From: an uncultured Duncaniella sp.
GTDB lineage: Bacteria; Bacteroidota; Bacteroidia; Bacteroidales; Muribaculaceae
Direction: 5' to 3'
Length of the DNA: 36,627 bases
Assembly (NCBI GenBank): GCA_910576785.1
Contig: CAJTJG010000026.1
Coordinates: forward strand, 1 to 36,627
Part shown: positions 1 through 9,228 of the stretch, piece by piece
How the letters are laid out: every line of letters starts with the position of its first letter
How positions within the stretch are numbered: the stretch's first letter is position 1
Translations under genes and position numbers: made by a program
The notes under the pieces: generated by a model
Database searches by the model: none
What the model saw: the letters and a program-made list of their open reading frames with translations, nothing else
Told to the model about the DNA's origin: nothing

Positions 1-181
1 GTGACATAGTTGATATAATTTTGAAGTATAACAACTTTAAGTATAGAATATATTTGTCTTCCGACCACTATAACCCTAAGGGACTCAGTCTGTCCCGTCT
101 CATTGTGGGAATGGGGGCTTATGAGACTAATGAGACAATTCCCTACCTGATATCCCCCCCTTTTGTCACTTTTGTCCCCTT
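1..181. other. Intergenic stretch at contig start
   Basis: No gene is visible here. The first 75 bases are AT-rich with no recognisable motif. Positions 80-143 hold a copy of a dispersed palindromic repeat and positions 161-205 a copy of another repeat, both listed separately. The stretch lies downstream of the last gene of the btu operon, so these structures may form the 3' end of that transcript. Confidence 0.6.
80..143 (-). repeat. Dispersed ~63-base palindromic repeat, copy A
   Basis: Read on the minus strand this copy begins GGGAATTGTCTCATT and ends near GACGGGACAGACTGAGTCCC. It closely matches copy B at 22441-22503 (GGGAATTTGTCTCATTT ... GGGACGGGACAGGCAGGG). Both have GTCTCAT near one end and an ATGRGACGGGACA block near the other, so each could fold into a stem-loop. 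Copy A sits just downstream of the btuD stop codon. It may serve as a 3' stem-loop or be a non-autonomous repeat; the sequence does not decide. Confidence 0.6.
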
Positions 182-205
182 TTAGTCCTTTTGTATCTTT
201 CTATA
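161..205 (-). repeat. Dispersed GTCC-rich repeat overlapping the btuD 3' end
   Basis: On the plus strand this reads as units of TTTTGTCC followed by TTTTGTATCTTTCTATAC. It matches the right arm of the long inverted repeat at 20125-20167 with a few differences. The last codons of btuD lie inside it. Unlike the 20 kb locus it has only one arm, so it cannot form the same long hairpin here. Confidence 0.5.
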
Positions 206-952
206 CGAGACGGTGGAGGTGGTGGCGTCGTAGCATACGGTGGCGCTCTCGAAGAGGCGCTCCATGAGGCCGCTGTGGCGCATCTCGGCGGCCGGGAGGC
301 AGTGGAGGCGGGGCGGGTCGATGAGGGCCACGGAGTCGCAGAGCGAGAGGGCGATGTCGAGTTCGTGGGTGGAGAAGAGGATGCATTTGCCCTCCTGGTG
401 TGCCAGGCGCGACAGGAGTGAGCAGAGCTCGTAGCGGGCGGGCATGTCGAGGAAGGAGGTGGGCTCGTCGAGGAGTATGACGGGGGTGGATTGTGCGAGG
501 GCGCGTGCTATCATGACGCGCTGACACTCGCCGTCGCTCATGCGGTCCATGGTGCGGTGGGCGTAGCTCTCCATCCCTACGGCGGCGAGCGAGCGCTCCA
601 CTATGGCGCGGTCGGCAGCGCTCATGCGGCCTATCCAGTCGGTGTACGGGGCGCGCCCTATGGCCACCACATCACAGCAGCGCAGGTTGGGGATGCGTGT
701 GCGCCCGGTGGAGACGAAGGCCATGGCCTCTGCCCGCTGACGGGCCGACATGCCGCTGACGGGGGTGCCCCCTACGGATATCTGTCCGCTATAGGGGGCG
801 CCTATGCCGGCGATGGCCCGCAGGAGTGTGGATTTGCCGGTGCCGTTGCGCCCGATGAGGGCGGTGAGGCTGCCCGAGGGGATGGTTGCGGTGACATCCC
901 CGAGCAGCACTCTGCGGCCATAACCGATGGTAAGATTGGATAGCTCGATCAT
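182..952 (-). CDS. btuD: ABC transporter ATP-binding protein, cobalamin import (BtuD/FecE type)
   Basis: A 256-residue ATPase that would power the BtuC-type permease encoded upstream. Visible motifs are the Walker A loop GRNGTGKST (residues 34-42), a signature motif MSDGECQRV (about 138-146) in which Asp replaces the usual second-position Gly, Walker B VILLDEP (158-164) and the switch His in STHEL. The open frame runs far further upstream, but the start is placed at 952 because the ABC domain begins there and this ATG overlaps the btuC stop by 4 bases (ATGA). FecE, FhuC and BtuD cannot be separated by sequence alone; the cobalamin assignment comes from the riboswitch and BtuG in the same operon. 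Confidence 0.9.
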   Translation of the reverse strand: MIELSNLTIGYGRRVLLGDVTATIPSGSLTALIGRNGTGKSTLLRAIAGIGAPYSGQISVGGTPVSGMSARQRAEAMAFVSTGRTRIPNLRCCDVVAIGRAPYTDWIGRMSAADRAIVERSLAAVGMESYAHRTMDRMSDGECQRVMIARALAQSTPVILLDEPTSFLDMPARYELCSLLSRLAHQEGKCILFSTHELDIALSLCDSVALIDPPRLHCLPAAEMRHSGLMERLFESATVCYDATTSTVSYRKIQKD

Positions 953-1965
953 CTTGACGTCATGGATTGGTTGCGCAACACCACCCACACCACTATCGGG
1001 ATGCCGAGCAGCGCGGTGACGGCGTTGACGGGCAGGACGAAGAGTTTGGATATGATGTCGCAGAGTATCAGTACGGAGGCTCCGGTGAGCATGGTGGCGG
1101 GGAGGAGCACCCGGTGGTCGCTGTCGCGCATCAGCATGCGGGTGACGTGGGGCATGGCGAGGCCTATGAAGCCTATGGGGCCGCAGAATGCGGTGACGGT
1201 GCCTGCAAGCAGTGTGGTGGAGAGGAAGAGCAGAGCGCGGGCGCGGCGTATGTCGAGGCCCATGGTGACGGCATATTCCTCGCCGAAGAGGAGCATGTTG
1301 AGCGGCTTGATGGCGAGCACGGAGAGCAGGAGCCCCGCGGCCACCGAGGGGGCGAGGATGGCGAGCTGACGGAGGGTGACGTCGCCAAGGGCGCCCATGG
1401 TCCATATCACGAAGGCTTTGAGCGACTCCTCGCGGCTCAGGTACTGCAATATCTGCACCACGGCCCCTACGCCCGAGGAGAACATCATGCCGAGGATGAG
1501 GATGACCATGATGTCCTTGACGCGATGGCCCACGAGGGCTATGACCACGAGCACCGCCGCGGCTCCGAGCCATGCGGCTCCGGCCACACCGAGCGATGTC
1601 ATGACGGCTCCTCCGGCGCCGATGAGCGGGGCGCCGAGTATGAAGAGGGCCACGCCGAGGCTCGCTCCCGAGCTGATGCCGAGCACGTAGGGTCCGGCCA
1701 AGGGGTTGCGGAAGAGGGTCTGCATCTGCAGTCCGCTCACCGACAGGGCCGCTCCGGCCATCATGGCCACGAGGGCTTTGACGAGGCGGATGTTGATGAC
1801 GATACGTGCGGTCATCGGGGGGCAGTCGCCGCCGGTGAGGGCGGCCCATACGTCGGCCATGGGGATGCTGACGGCCCCGAACGAGAGGTCGGCCACGAAG
1901 AGGAGCAGCATGAGCGCCCCGAGCAGAAGGAACAGGACCGGTGCAGGACGACGCGATGAGTTCAT
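949..1965 (-). CDS. btuC: FecCD/BtuC-family ABC permease
   Basis: A 338-residue, highly hydrophobic inner-membrane permease of the FecCD family, which normally has about ten membrane helices and works as a dimer with two ATPases. Residues near 82-97 (RNPLAGPYVLGISSGA) match the conserved block of this family, and the segment AFCGPIGFIGLAMPHVTR matches the cytoplasmic coupling region. The start ATG overlaps the stop of the binding-protein gene and the stop overlaps the btuD start, both as ATGA, indicating translational coupling. Inferred substrate is cobalamin from operon context; iron-siderophore or heme transport is the alternative for the family. Confidence 0.9.
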   Translation of the reverse strand: MNSSRRPAPVLFLLLGALMLLLFVADLSFGAVSIPMADVWAALTGGDCPPMTARIVINIRLVKALVAMMAGAALSVSGLQMQTLFRNPLAGPYVLGISSGASLGVALFILGAPLIGAGGAVMTSLGVAGAAWLGAAAVLVVIALVGHRVKDIMVILILGMMFSSGVGAVVQILQYLSREESLKAFVIWTMGALGDVTLRQLAILAPSVAAGLLLSVLAIKPLNMLLFGEEYAVTMGLDIRRARALLFLSTTLLAGTVTAFCGPIGFIGLAMPHVTRMLMRDSDHRVLLPATMLTGASVLILCDIISKLFVLPVNAVTALLGIPIVVWVVLRNQSMTSR

Positions 1966-3113
1966 TGCAGTTTACGGTAATAGTGGAAATCCTCCTCCAC
2001 AAGCTGCGGGTGGAAGATCTTGACAAGATCGCGCAGCACGACATCGGGCTCCACCACACCCGACTCAAAGTAGTCGTTGCCCCCGCCGGGCTGCGAGCGG
2101 AGATTGTTGTTGTAGACCATGCCGCGGGCCACGCACTCCGTGTCGGCCACCTTGGGATAGGCCCTGCGTATCTCCTCCATGGAGGTTGCCGAGCCGACGT
2201 TGATCCACACATCGGCCCCTGAGGTGAGGCGGTAGGCCTCCTCGAGGTCAATGGCCACGGAAGTGTTGCCGGTGTCGGCCTTGTAGACGAGCTCGCCTCC
2301 GGCGTCGGCTATCAGAGTGGTGATGTAGCTCCCCTGCGGCGGCATGAACCACGATCCGGCATAGGGGGTGTTGACCATCACGGCGGGAGCCTCGAGGCGC
2401 GCTCCGGCCACCTTGCGCCGTATGGCCTCATATCTGGCCGGAATGCCCGCGAATGTCTCCATGCCCTGCTCACGCCGTCCGGTGATCTCGGCCACAGCCA
2501 CCATCCACTCGGCCTTTCCGAGTGGCGACTCCTCGAGGTAGTCGCCCACATACATGTAGGGTATGCCGAGCTCGGTGAGCTTGCTCTCCATGGGGCTGGC
2601 GCCGTCCACGCCGTAGAGCAGCACGATGTCGGGATCGAGCGACACGAGCATCTCGTAATTGACATTGCCGTCATAGCCCACATCGCCCACCTCATCCTCG
2701 CGGGCACGGATGTTGGCGTTGGATATGTATCCGAGTCCGGACACTCCCACCACGAGCGAATCGGCCCCGATGGCACCCAGCATGGCCACATGGGTGGATG
2801 ACATGGCCACGATGCGCGAGGCGTCTCCCTCGAGCACCTGTCCGCCGAATCCGTCGGGCACAGGCTCGCCACCGCGCCTCACGAACAGGCCGGACACCAC
2901 ACTGTCGGCCCCCTGCCATGGATCGGTCACGTTGATGATGACGCTCCGGCCACCCTCGCGCCCCACTATCCCGAAGCCCGAGGCATAAGCGGGCGTGTAG
3001 ATGCTTACGTCATAATCGTCCGCGGTCACAGCCGCAGACGAGCCTCCGGCGCATGAGCTGAATCCGAGCAGCGTGACAGCCGCAAGAAACGGGAGTGCGT
3101 AGTTTGTATTCAT
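1962..3113 (-). CDS. btuF: Periplasmic binding lipoprotein of the cobalamin ABC importer (BtuF type)
   Basis: A 383-residue substrate-binding protein of the helical-backbone BtuF/FepB type. The N-terminus is a lipoprotein signal with the lipobox GFSSC (Cys about residue 21). Residues from about 105 carry the family pattern: RIVAMSSTHVAMLGAIGADSL, then SLDPDIVLLYG, and a second lobe after the long linking helix. It would carry ligand from BtuB to the BtuC permease. Its gene overlaps btuB and btuC by 4 bases each. Assigned to cobalamin by context; the fold also serves ferric siderophores. Confidence 0.85.
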   Translation of the reverse strand: MNTNYALPFLAAVTLLGFSSCAGGSSAAVTADDYDVSIYTPAYASGFGIVGREGGRSVIINVTDPWQGADSVVSGLFVRRGGEPVPDGFGGQVLEGDASRIVAMSSTHVAMLGAIGADSLVVGVSGLGYISNANIRAREDEVGDVGYDGNVNYEMLVSLDPDIVLLYGVDGASPMESKLTELGIPYMYVGDYLEESPLGKAEWMVAVAEITGRREQGMETFAGIPARYEAIRRKVAGARLEAPAVMVNTPYAGSWFMPPQGSYITTLIADAGGELVYKADTGNTSVAIDLEEAYRLTSGADVWINVGSATSMEEIRRAYPKVADTECVARGMVYNNNLRSQPGGGNDYFESGVVEPDVVLRDLVKIFHPQLVEEDFHYYRKLQ

Positions 3114-5188
3114 AATATATCGTCTTTTACCACATTTTTACGTTGAGAAAATCTGGGGGTGAAGCTCACGAAGAACTCGAAGTTGATCCCCGGCATGGGG
3201 CGCGAGAGCACCGAGAGATAATCCTCGTTGAAGAGATTGTTCACGGCCAGTTTCAGCTGCATGTCCAGCGGCCGGAAGGAGAGGCTCTTCTCAAGGGATA
3301 TGTTGTTCATGAAGTATCGGGGGAGGCGCCCGGAGATGGTGAGGTCATTGCTCGACATGGTGAAGCGCTCGGAATAGAAGCACCATTTGTAGAGAAAGCC
3401 CCAGGAGCGCCAGGAGAGGCGTCCGGTGAGCGATGCGGAGTGGCGCGGCACGTAGGGTAGCTGCCGCCCCACCGACTGGTCGGCGGCCGACATCTTGCTG
3501 CCCTCGTTGACCGACGGTGTCCATGAATACGCCCCGTTGAGGTCGATGAGCCACCCCTTGGCGGGCTGCAGGGCCAGCGAGGCCTTCAGCTCCACGCCAT
3601 AGGCATGCACGCTCTTGACATTGCGCGGCGAGAAGAAGCCCTTGGTGGTGGGGAGCCATATGATCCAGTCGTCGATGTGCGAGTCAAACCATGTGGCGCT
3701 GCCCGACAGGGAGTATACCCCGGCCTTTCCGGTCTCGAAGCTGACGCCGGCGTCGTAGCTGAACCCCTGCTCGCTCCTGAGGTCGGGGTTGCCCCCGGGG
3801 AGGAAGTAGAGGTCGTTGAGCGAGGGGAACTTATGGTTGCGCGACACGGAGGCCCTGAGCATGACATTGCCGCGCCGGGACAGGACGCCGTCGATGAAGA
3901 ACGCCGGTATGACGGGCGCCCACTCGGTGCCGTACATGTCCTGGCGCACCACCACCGAGAGTCCGAGCCTGTCCACGGGCTGCCATTTGGCCGAGAGGGA
4001 TCCTGACAGCTCGATGCGCCCCTTGTCATAGCCCACTATGGCGCGGTCGCCGTCCTGGAGTATCACGTTCTTGTCCTCGCTGCGCACGAAGTGCTGATGG
4101 GCCGAGAGGGAGGCGGTGAAGAACCATCGGCGTGATGGCGTGTACTCGCCTGAAGCCTGGCCGAAGAGGGTGTTCACGCGGCTGCGGGAGCGCGTCATGG
4201 CGGCCCAGTTGCCCTCCGATATCTCGCGGCTGTAGTCGTAGGCCATGCGCGTATGCACGTATCCCCCCTTCAGCGCGGTCTTCCATGTGCTGCGCCAATG
4301 GTCCCACGAGAGGACACCGCGGAATGTATGCTCACGCTGACTGTTGTCGAAGTCGCGCTCCTCGCCATAGTCGGTGGTGAGCATGGGGAGCTCGCGGTCC
4401 GATCCCGTATACCATGCGCACAGTCCGGCACGGTCGCCACGGCCGCTGTCATAATATGCCTCCTGGAGAATGTGGAGGTCCTTGTAGGCGCCTGAGCGGT
4501 TGCGCTCCTCGGGGTGATACTGGCCGATGATGTTGTGGTCGTCGTCGTAGATGTTGACCTTCTTGTCGTGGTTGATGTACTTGTAGTCGTTGGGCGAGGA
4601 GGAGTAGACAGCTCTGGTGGAGAGATGCCAGCGGTCGCTGCCGTAGGTGACGCGCACAAACTCGTCGAAGGTGCTGAACGACCCTACCCCCTGGATGTAC
4701 TGCATGTTCAGCCCCGGGGCCACGTCGGGGACGGTGGAGAGATTGACCAGCCCCCCGAGGCCGCCGCCGGTCTCGGTGACCGACGATGTGCCGTGGAGCA
4801 GCGAGGCGCGGTCAATGAAGTAGGAGGGGATGGTGGAGAAGTCGGTCATGCCGAGCATGGGGTTGTTGATGCGCATGCCGTTCCACGTCACCTGCGTGTG
4901 GCTCGGGGATGTGCCGCGGAAGGCCACGGTGGAGAGCGTGGCGCGGCCGTAGCTCTTGACGAACACCGAGGAGTTGAACTCGAGTATGTCGGCCATGGAC
5001 AGGGCCACATTCTCCTTGAGCGCGATGGAGTCGAAGGTGGTCTTCTGCACCCCTATCTCCTTCATGGGGCGGCGTGCGGTCACCACCACCTCGCCCAGCG
5101 TCCTCGTCTCGCGGGCATATGCCTGCGTCACCGCGAGGAGGGCCGCGGCTGTCATGACTATGCCTGATATCTTACCTTTCATCTCCAT
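3110..5188 (-). CDS. btuB: TonB-dependent outer-membrane receptor, cobalamin (BtuB type)
   Basis: A 692-residue TonB-dependent receptor. A signal peptide covers about the first 25 residues and is followed by LGEVVVTARRP, the usual start of the plug domain in Bacteroidetes receptors. The plug includes FRGTSPSHTQVTWNGMRIN and a GGGLGGLVN segment; the remainder is a beta barrel with the C-terminal NNLFNEDYLSV block. There is no SusD partner and no N-terminal carboxypeptidase-like domain, consistent with a small-molecule receptor rather than a SusC. It lies 4 bases after btuG, the partner lipoprotein known to sit on BtuB in Bacteroides. Translation may start at 5188 or two codons later at 5182. 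Confidence 0.88.
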   Translation of the reverse strand: MEMKGKISGIVMTAAALLAVTQAYARETRTLGEVVVTARRPMKEIGVQKTTFDSIALKENVALSMADILEFNSSVFVKSYGRATLSTVAFRGTSPSHTQVTWNGMRINNPMLGMTDFSTIPSYFIDRASLLHGTSSVTETGGGLGGLVNLSTVPDVAPGLNMQYIQGVGSFSTFDEFVRVTYGSDRWHLSTRAVYSSSPNDYKYINHDKKVNIYDDDHNIIGQYHPEERNRSGAYKDLHILQEAYYDSGRGDRAGLCAWYTGSDRELPMLTTDYGEERDFDNSQREHTFRGVLSWDHWRSTWKTALKGGYVHTRMAYDYSREISEGNWAAMTRSRSRVNTLFGQASGEYTPSRRWFFTASLSAHQHFVRSEDKNVILQDGDRAIVGYDKGRIELSGSLSAKWQPVDRLGLSVVVRQDMYGTEWAPVIPAFFIDGVLSRRGNVMLRASVSRNHKFPSLNDLYFLPGGNPDLRSEQGFSYDAGVSFETGKAGVYSLSGSATWFDSHIDDWIIWLPTTKGFFSPRNVKSVHAYGVELKASLALQPAKGWLIDLNGAYSWTPSVNEGSKMSAADQSVGRQLPYVPRHSASLTGRLSWRSWGFLYKWCFYSERFTMSSNDLTISGRLPRYFMNNISLEKSLSFRPLDMQLKLAVNNLFNEDYLSVLSRPMPGINFEFFVSFTPRFSQRKNVVKDDIL

Positions 5189-5192
5189 ACGC

Positions 5193-6251
5193 TCATCTCC
5201 AGCAGAATGCGCCGGGGGTCACCCCGACATAGAATTCGTCCACCAAGCCTCCGTCGGCGTCATAGCGGTATATCATGCCCTGCTGCTGATAGTCTATGGC
5301 ATCGGCCACATAGACCTCGCCGGAACGGGGGCTGACGGTAAGGGCGTAGTACTTCGTGTCGCGGCTCTCTATGAAGGGGCGCACGGCCAGACGCGACGAT
5401 GTCACCCCCATGCGCCACACGTCGTCGCTGAGCCAATAGAGCATGTCGCCGGCCAGTTGCAGGTCGCGCGGAGTGTCGCCGCGGCGGAAACGGAACTGCC
5501 TCTCCACGGTGAATGTCGCGGCATCGATCCTGTAGAGCGACGGGGCCTCGTAGCCGTAGGGGGAGCCCTCGTAGCCGCCGTCGGTGAGGGTCCAGAGCTT
5601 GCCGTTGCCGTCGAGCACGAGCGATACCGGCTGTATGCCCACGGTGAGGCTCTCCACCACGCGGTCGGTCTCCGTGTCGATCTTTATGATACGGTTCTGA
5701 TAGCTCCAGCAGTTGCAGAACACGTAGCGGCCATACTGCACCATCTGCTCGGTGGATCCGTTGCCCATGGCCATGTCGGGCACGGTGATGTGGCCGGTGA
5801 TCTCGCAGGTGGAGGGGTCGACGATGAAAATGCGGTTGTCCCACAGCTGCGACACATATGCCTTGGTGGGGCTGACGAAGTGGATGTAGCGCGGCGAGGT
5901 GAGATTCTCGATACGCCCTACCTCCCTGAACGTGGCGGGATCGATGGCAAAGACCACGTGGGAGTTGTTGACCACGATCCATCCGCGGCCGTCGTACATG
6001 GTCATCGACTGTGCCACATCGCCGAGCTTCATCCCGTTGGCCCGGTAGAACACCTCGTTCTCCACCTCACGGGTGGCAGGGTCGTAATAGGAGAGCGTGG
6101 CGTTGCCATACTGGAAATTGCCCTCGCAGACGATGAAAAGGCCGTCGGAGGGGGCTGAGAAGTCCTCCGTCACGCCATAGTCCCACTCCATGCACCCGTG
6201 CATGGCTGCCGCGGCCATAAGCATGGCCATGTATCGCGCCGTAGTCCTCAT
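5193..6251 (-). CDS. btuG: Surface cobalamin-binding lipoprotein, beta-propeller (BtuG type)
   Basis: A 352-residue protein with a lipoprotein signal ending at Cys20 (MHGC) and acidic residues just after it (CMEWDY), as in surface-exposed Bacteroidetes lipoproteins. The rest shows repeated YncE/DUF5074-like propeller blades, for example YIHFVSPTKAYVSQLWDNR and QPVSLVLDGNGKLWTLTDGG. In Bacteroides thetaiotaomicron, BtuG lipoproteins of this kind bind B12 very tightly at the cell surface and hand it to BtuB. The gene lies directly before btuB and overlaps the preceding lipoprotein gene by ATGA. The family call rests on architecture plus context. Confidence 0.85.
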   Translation of the reverse strand: MRTTARYMAMLMAAAAMHGCMEWDYGVTEDFSAPSDGLFIVCEGNFQYGNATLSYYDPATREVENEVFYRANGMKLGDVAQSMTMYDGRGWIVVNNSHVVFAIDPATFREVGRIENLTSPRYIHFVSPTKAYVSQLWDNRIFIVDPSTCEITGHITVPDMAMGNGSTEQMVQYGRYVFCNCWSYQNRIIKIDTETDRVVESLTVGIQPVSLVLDGNGKLWTLTDGGYEGSPYGYEAPSLYRIDAATFTVERQFRFRRGDTPRDLQLAGDMLYWLSDDVWRMGVTSSRLAVRPFIESRDTKYYALTVSPRSGEVYVADAIDYQQQGMIYRYDADGGLVDEFYVGVTPGAFCWR

Positions 6252-8035
6252 TGTGCTGTCATGGAATAGTCCTTGAATGCCGACACCTCGGTGGACACCT
6301 CGCCGAGGGCTCCTGCGGAGAACAACACTGCGGTCTGCACCCTCACAAAGTCGACATACAGCAGGGGGACGGGGGTGCCGTCGGGGTAGACCGCGTTTGA
6401 TATTCTGAATCCGGTGCGCTGCCCGGTGCCGTCGGCCGACGACTCACCCGAGAGGCTGTCGTCGCCCACATTGTCGGCATAGCCCCACTGATAGGGCGGG
6501 TTGCACCAGTTGCCGGCCACGGGATCCCTGTATGTCCTGGCCTTGACAAGAGTGCCGGTGAGGGTATAGGCATCCGCCTCCACCCATGCCGGATAGTAGG
6601 AGTCCTGGGTGTGGACCAGCGGCATGTAGCGCACCGAGCCCGAGGTGCCGTCGGAGGCTGTCCAGTCCACGTCCATCCCGGCTCCCGAAGGACGGTAGTA
6701 GGTGACGCGGTAATCGCATGCCGAGCCCTCGGCGCCCCACTCGCTCCCCTTGAGCTGATACCATTCGTCGTCGGGTAGACCATTGCCGTTCACATCCTGC
6801 ATCACCCACACTATGCCAGGCTCGTTGCTGGCGCCCGATCCGGAGAGGAAAGCGTTGCCACCGATCACGATATCATAGCCGGTGCCTGAGGATGGGATGC
6901 TGTGGTCGAACCCTGCGGTGATGTATCCGCCAAATGATCCGAGCGACACGAATGCCCCCTTGCGCAGCCGTGCGGTGGCCCATGAGCACGCCGCCTCGTG
7001 GGAGGTCTCCCCTCCGGTCATGCCGCCGAGCACACCCGTGTCGTTGATGAACTGGCCCGGGGCGGGTATCCACTCGTATATCCTGTCGAAGTCGGCGCTG
7101 CTGGCTGCCGATATGGGGCGCATGCGGCTCCGCTCGTCGCCATCCACACACACCACTGTCACCGAGGCCTCGGCCGTCATCCCCTCTCCGCCGTTGACAG
7201 TCACTGTGATCGCGTAGCTGCCCGGAGTGTCGGGCGTGAACCTGAACACGTCGCCGTCGCACCCCTCCACCACGGCTCCATCCACAGCCCATCTGAACGA
7301 CGGAGCCTCCATGCCGCTGACCGTGGGCCGCAGGTAGACCATGCGCCCGGGGTAGGTGTAGCGCACCGAGGGGTCAGCGAGACAGGTAAGAGCGGTGAAC
7401 TCCACGGAGTAAGGCTCGGTGTCGGTCACCTCTATGTCGAATTCCTTTGACGTGGATCCGTCTATGTTCGATGCCTCGATCCTCACCTTGTATATGCCGG
7501 CCTCGGGGCGGTTGAATGTATAGGTCATCTCCCGGCCCACCTCCATGCCGTCGACAGTCCAGAGGATGGAAAAGTCCTCCATGTCGGCATGCTGTACTGT
7601 GGGCTCGAGCCGCAGGTCGCGCCCCTTCATCACCCGCAGGCCACCCTGGGGTATGTTGACCGATATGACGGGCGGGGTAAGCTCCACCACATCTATGCGA
7701 ATGTCCTCCGACACGCTTCCGGCGCTGTTGGAGGCTGTCACGGTGGCGTAGTATTCGCCCGTCACAGGCCACGTGGATGTCCACGCCTCGCCCCGCCACA
7801 CTATCTCCTCATCCATGGTCCAGACGACATCCCCGCCGTCGAGATCCTTATATTCCGGCGCTATGGTGAGCTCACCGCCGGGCTTGACGGTGTAGACTCC
7901 ATACTCATTGTCGAGTATGATCTGCGGCTTGCGGGCACCGGATTCGATCACCTCATCCCTGTTGCATGAAAATAACGCCACACCGGCCAGGATGACCGAT
8001 GTGACGTTGGCAGAAAATCTAAAGAAAAATTTCAT
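6248..8035 (-). CDS. Ig/PKD-like repeat surface lipoprotein of the cobalamin operon
   Basis: A 595-residue lipoprotein: the signal ends at FSC with Cys24 followed by NRDEVIE, an acidic stretch typical of surface export. Residues about 35-300 contain three Ig/PKD-like beta-sandwich repeats, recognisable from recurring blocks such as W(T/A)(M/V)D(E/G) and (Y/R)(Y/V)(T/R)(V/I)(T/E)ASN, the last ending in SYAITVTVNGGEG. The C-terminal half (about 310-595) is a separate domain with an aromatic-rich segment around DVNGNGLPDDEWYQLKGSE; I do not recognise its family with confidence. Proteins of this layout occur in Bacteroides B12 loci. It could be an additional surface B12-binding protein (for example BtuH-like), but that is inference. 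Confidence 0.75.
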   Translation of the reverse strand: MKFFFRFSANVTSVILAGVALFSCNRDEVIESGARKPQIILDNEYGVYTVKPGGELTIAPEYKDLDGGDVVWTMDEEIVWRGEAWTSTWPVTGEYYATVTASNSAGSVSEDIRIDVVELTPPVISVNIPQGGLRVMKGRDLRLEPTVQHADMEDFSILWTVDGMEVGREMTYTFNRPEAGIYKVRIEASNIDGSTSKEFDIEVTDTEPYSVEFTALTCLADPSVRYTYPGRMVYLRPTVSGMEAPSFRWAVDGAVVEGCDGDVFRFTPDTPGSYAITVTVNGGEGMTAEASVTVVCVDGDERSRMRPISAASSADFDRIYEWIPAPGQFINDTGVLGGMTGGETSHEAACSWATARLRKGAFVSLGSFGGYITAGFDHSIPSSGTGYDIVIGGNAFLSGSGASNEPGIVWVMQDVNGNGLPDDEWYQLKGSEWGAEGSACDYRVTYYRPSGAGMDVDWTASDGTSGSVRYMPLVHTQDSYYPAWVEADAYTLTGTLVKARTYRDPVAGNWCNPPYQWGYADNVGDDSLSGESSADGTGQRTGFRISNAVYPDGTPVPLLYVDFVRVQTAVLFSAGALGEVSTEVSAFKDYSMTAQ

Positions 8036-9042
8036 TTTGCGATTTTTACACTCCTGTTGCCGGCCTTGACGATGTAGACACCGGCAGGGAGGGCGGAGAT
8101 GTCAAATGTGGATGCCTCGCCCGACATGAGTGTGACGCCTGCCACATCGCATATCATGGCGAATCCGGCTCCATCGATGCTCACGATGCCCGATGCACGG
8201 TCGTAGCTGATCTTAGCGTCAGCCGCGGCCACACCACTGATGCCCGACTCGGAGGCCTCCTTGACCATGAGCTTGTCGAGACAGAAATAGGCGGGGGTGT
8301 TCATGCCATAGGCGCCGCTGTCGGTGCTGGACATGGTGAAATACAGCTCGTTGACCTCGCCGAGCGAGCTGAGGTCAACGTACTTCCATCCGCGGTTGAT
8401 GGTAAGGTCGCCGTTGGTGTAGGATGCGAGTGTCACCTCCACAGTCTTCTCGGTCTCATCGGCGGCCACACCGTGGATGGTGAGGGTATACTTGTCGCCG
8501 TTGGTGAAGGCACGGGCGAAAGCGTCGCCATATTCAATGCAGTAGTAGGGGTAGCTGTTGAGATTGACGTACACTCCCACAGCCTCGTGGGCCTTGCCGT
8601 CGGCAAACACCATGTCGGTGGGGCGCTTGCTGAAGTACTCGCCGTAGTAGCCCACCATGTAGGGGACATCCTTGCCGGTGACGGGTGCGCCATATTCGTC
8701 GGTCTTGACGGTGCCGTCCTCGTTGAGCACTATGCCGCCCATGGCCATGTTGCTGAACTGATAGGTCATGGTGTCGTCCTTGCGCACATTGTCGGTGGAA
8801 TTGGAGGCGGTGAATCCCCACCATGTCTTGTACTCGCCCATGGAGCTGTGGATGAACGAGAAGCACTGGCTGTCCACCGAAGTCTCCTCATCGTTGTACG
8901 TACCGGTCCACATGCCGTTGGTGGCATCGAATTCGAGCGCCGTCGTGGATTTGGTGAGATCAAGCGTGATGATCTTCTCAGCGGCATTGGCCATGCCGAT
9001 TGCCGAGAGAACCACCGCTACAGAGAGTATTACTTTTTTCAT
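8032..9042 (-). CDS. DUF4465-type exported protein with T9SS-like C-terminal tail
   Basis: A 336-residue protein and the first gene after the riboswitch. It has a classical signal peptide (cleavage about ANA-AE, residue 20). The body resembles DUF4465, with FSFIHSSMGEYKTWWGFTASN and a C-terminal beta block WKYVDLSSLGEVNELYFTMSS. Residues about 265-336 look like a type IX secretion sorting tail, with LPAGVYIVKAGNRSVKIAK at the end. It would therefore reach the cell surface by a route different from the lipoproteins in the same operon. Its stop overlaps the next start by ATGA. Function is unknown; its position suggests a role in B12 capture. Confidence 0.75.
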   Translation of the reverse strand: MKKVILSVAVVLSAIGMANAAEKIITLDLTKSTTALEFDATNGMWTGTYNDEETSVDSQCFSFIHSSMGEYKTWWGFTASNSTDNVRKDDTMTYQFSNMAMGGIVLNEDGTVKTDEYGAPVTGKDVPYMVGYYGEYFSKRPTDMVFADGKAHEAVGVYVNLNSYPYYCIEYGDAFARAFTNGDKYTLTIHGVAADETEKTVEVTLASYTNGDLTINRGWKYVDLSSLGEVNELYFTMSSTDSGAYGMNTPAYFCLDKLMVKEASESGISGVAAADAKISYDRASGIVSIDGAGFAMICDVAGVTLMSGEASTFDISALPAGVYIVKAGNRSVKIAK

Positions 9043-9228
9043 TGGCTTATAGTTGTTTGTCCTGATACTTTAATATAATGTCGTCAACGCGCTTTCAGCA
9101 GCTCCTGCGGAGGGAGGTGGCGGGATGCACACACGACATATACAACGACTATAAACCCGTCTGTCCATGACTTGATGGGATGACAGTCCTGCCTATGGTC
9201 CCGAGGCAAAGCTACTGAGGCTGAAAAA

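Noticed and set aside
967..1959. 330-residue plus-strand open frame opposite btuC
   Set aside because: Composition (Gly, His, Glu repeats) is that of the antisense of a membrane protein in GC-rich DNA; the permease on the other strand is clearly real.
953..2251. Upstream extension of the btuD reading frame to 689 residues
   Set aside because: The added part is Arg/His/Pro-rich out-of-frame translation of btuC and btuF, and the ABC domain begins at 952 with an ATGA overlap.
4956..6158. 400-residue plus-strand open frame opposite btuB and btuG
   Set aside because: No recognisable domain, and it covers two well-supported genes on the opposite strand.
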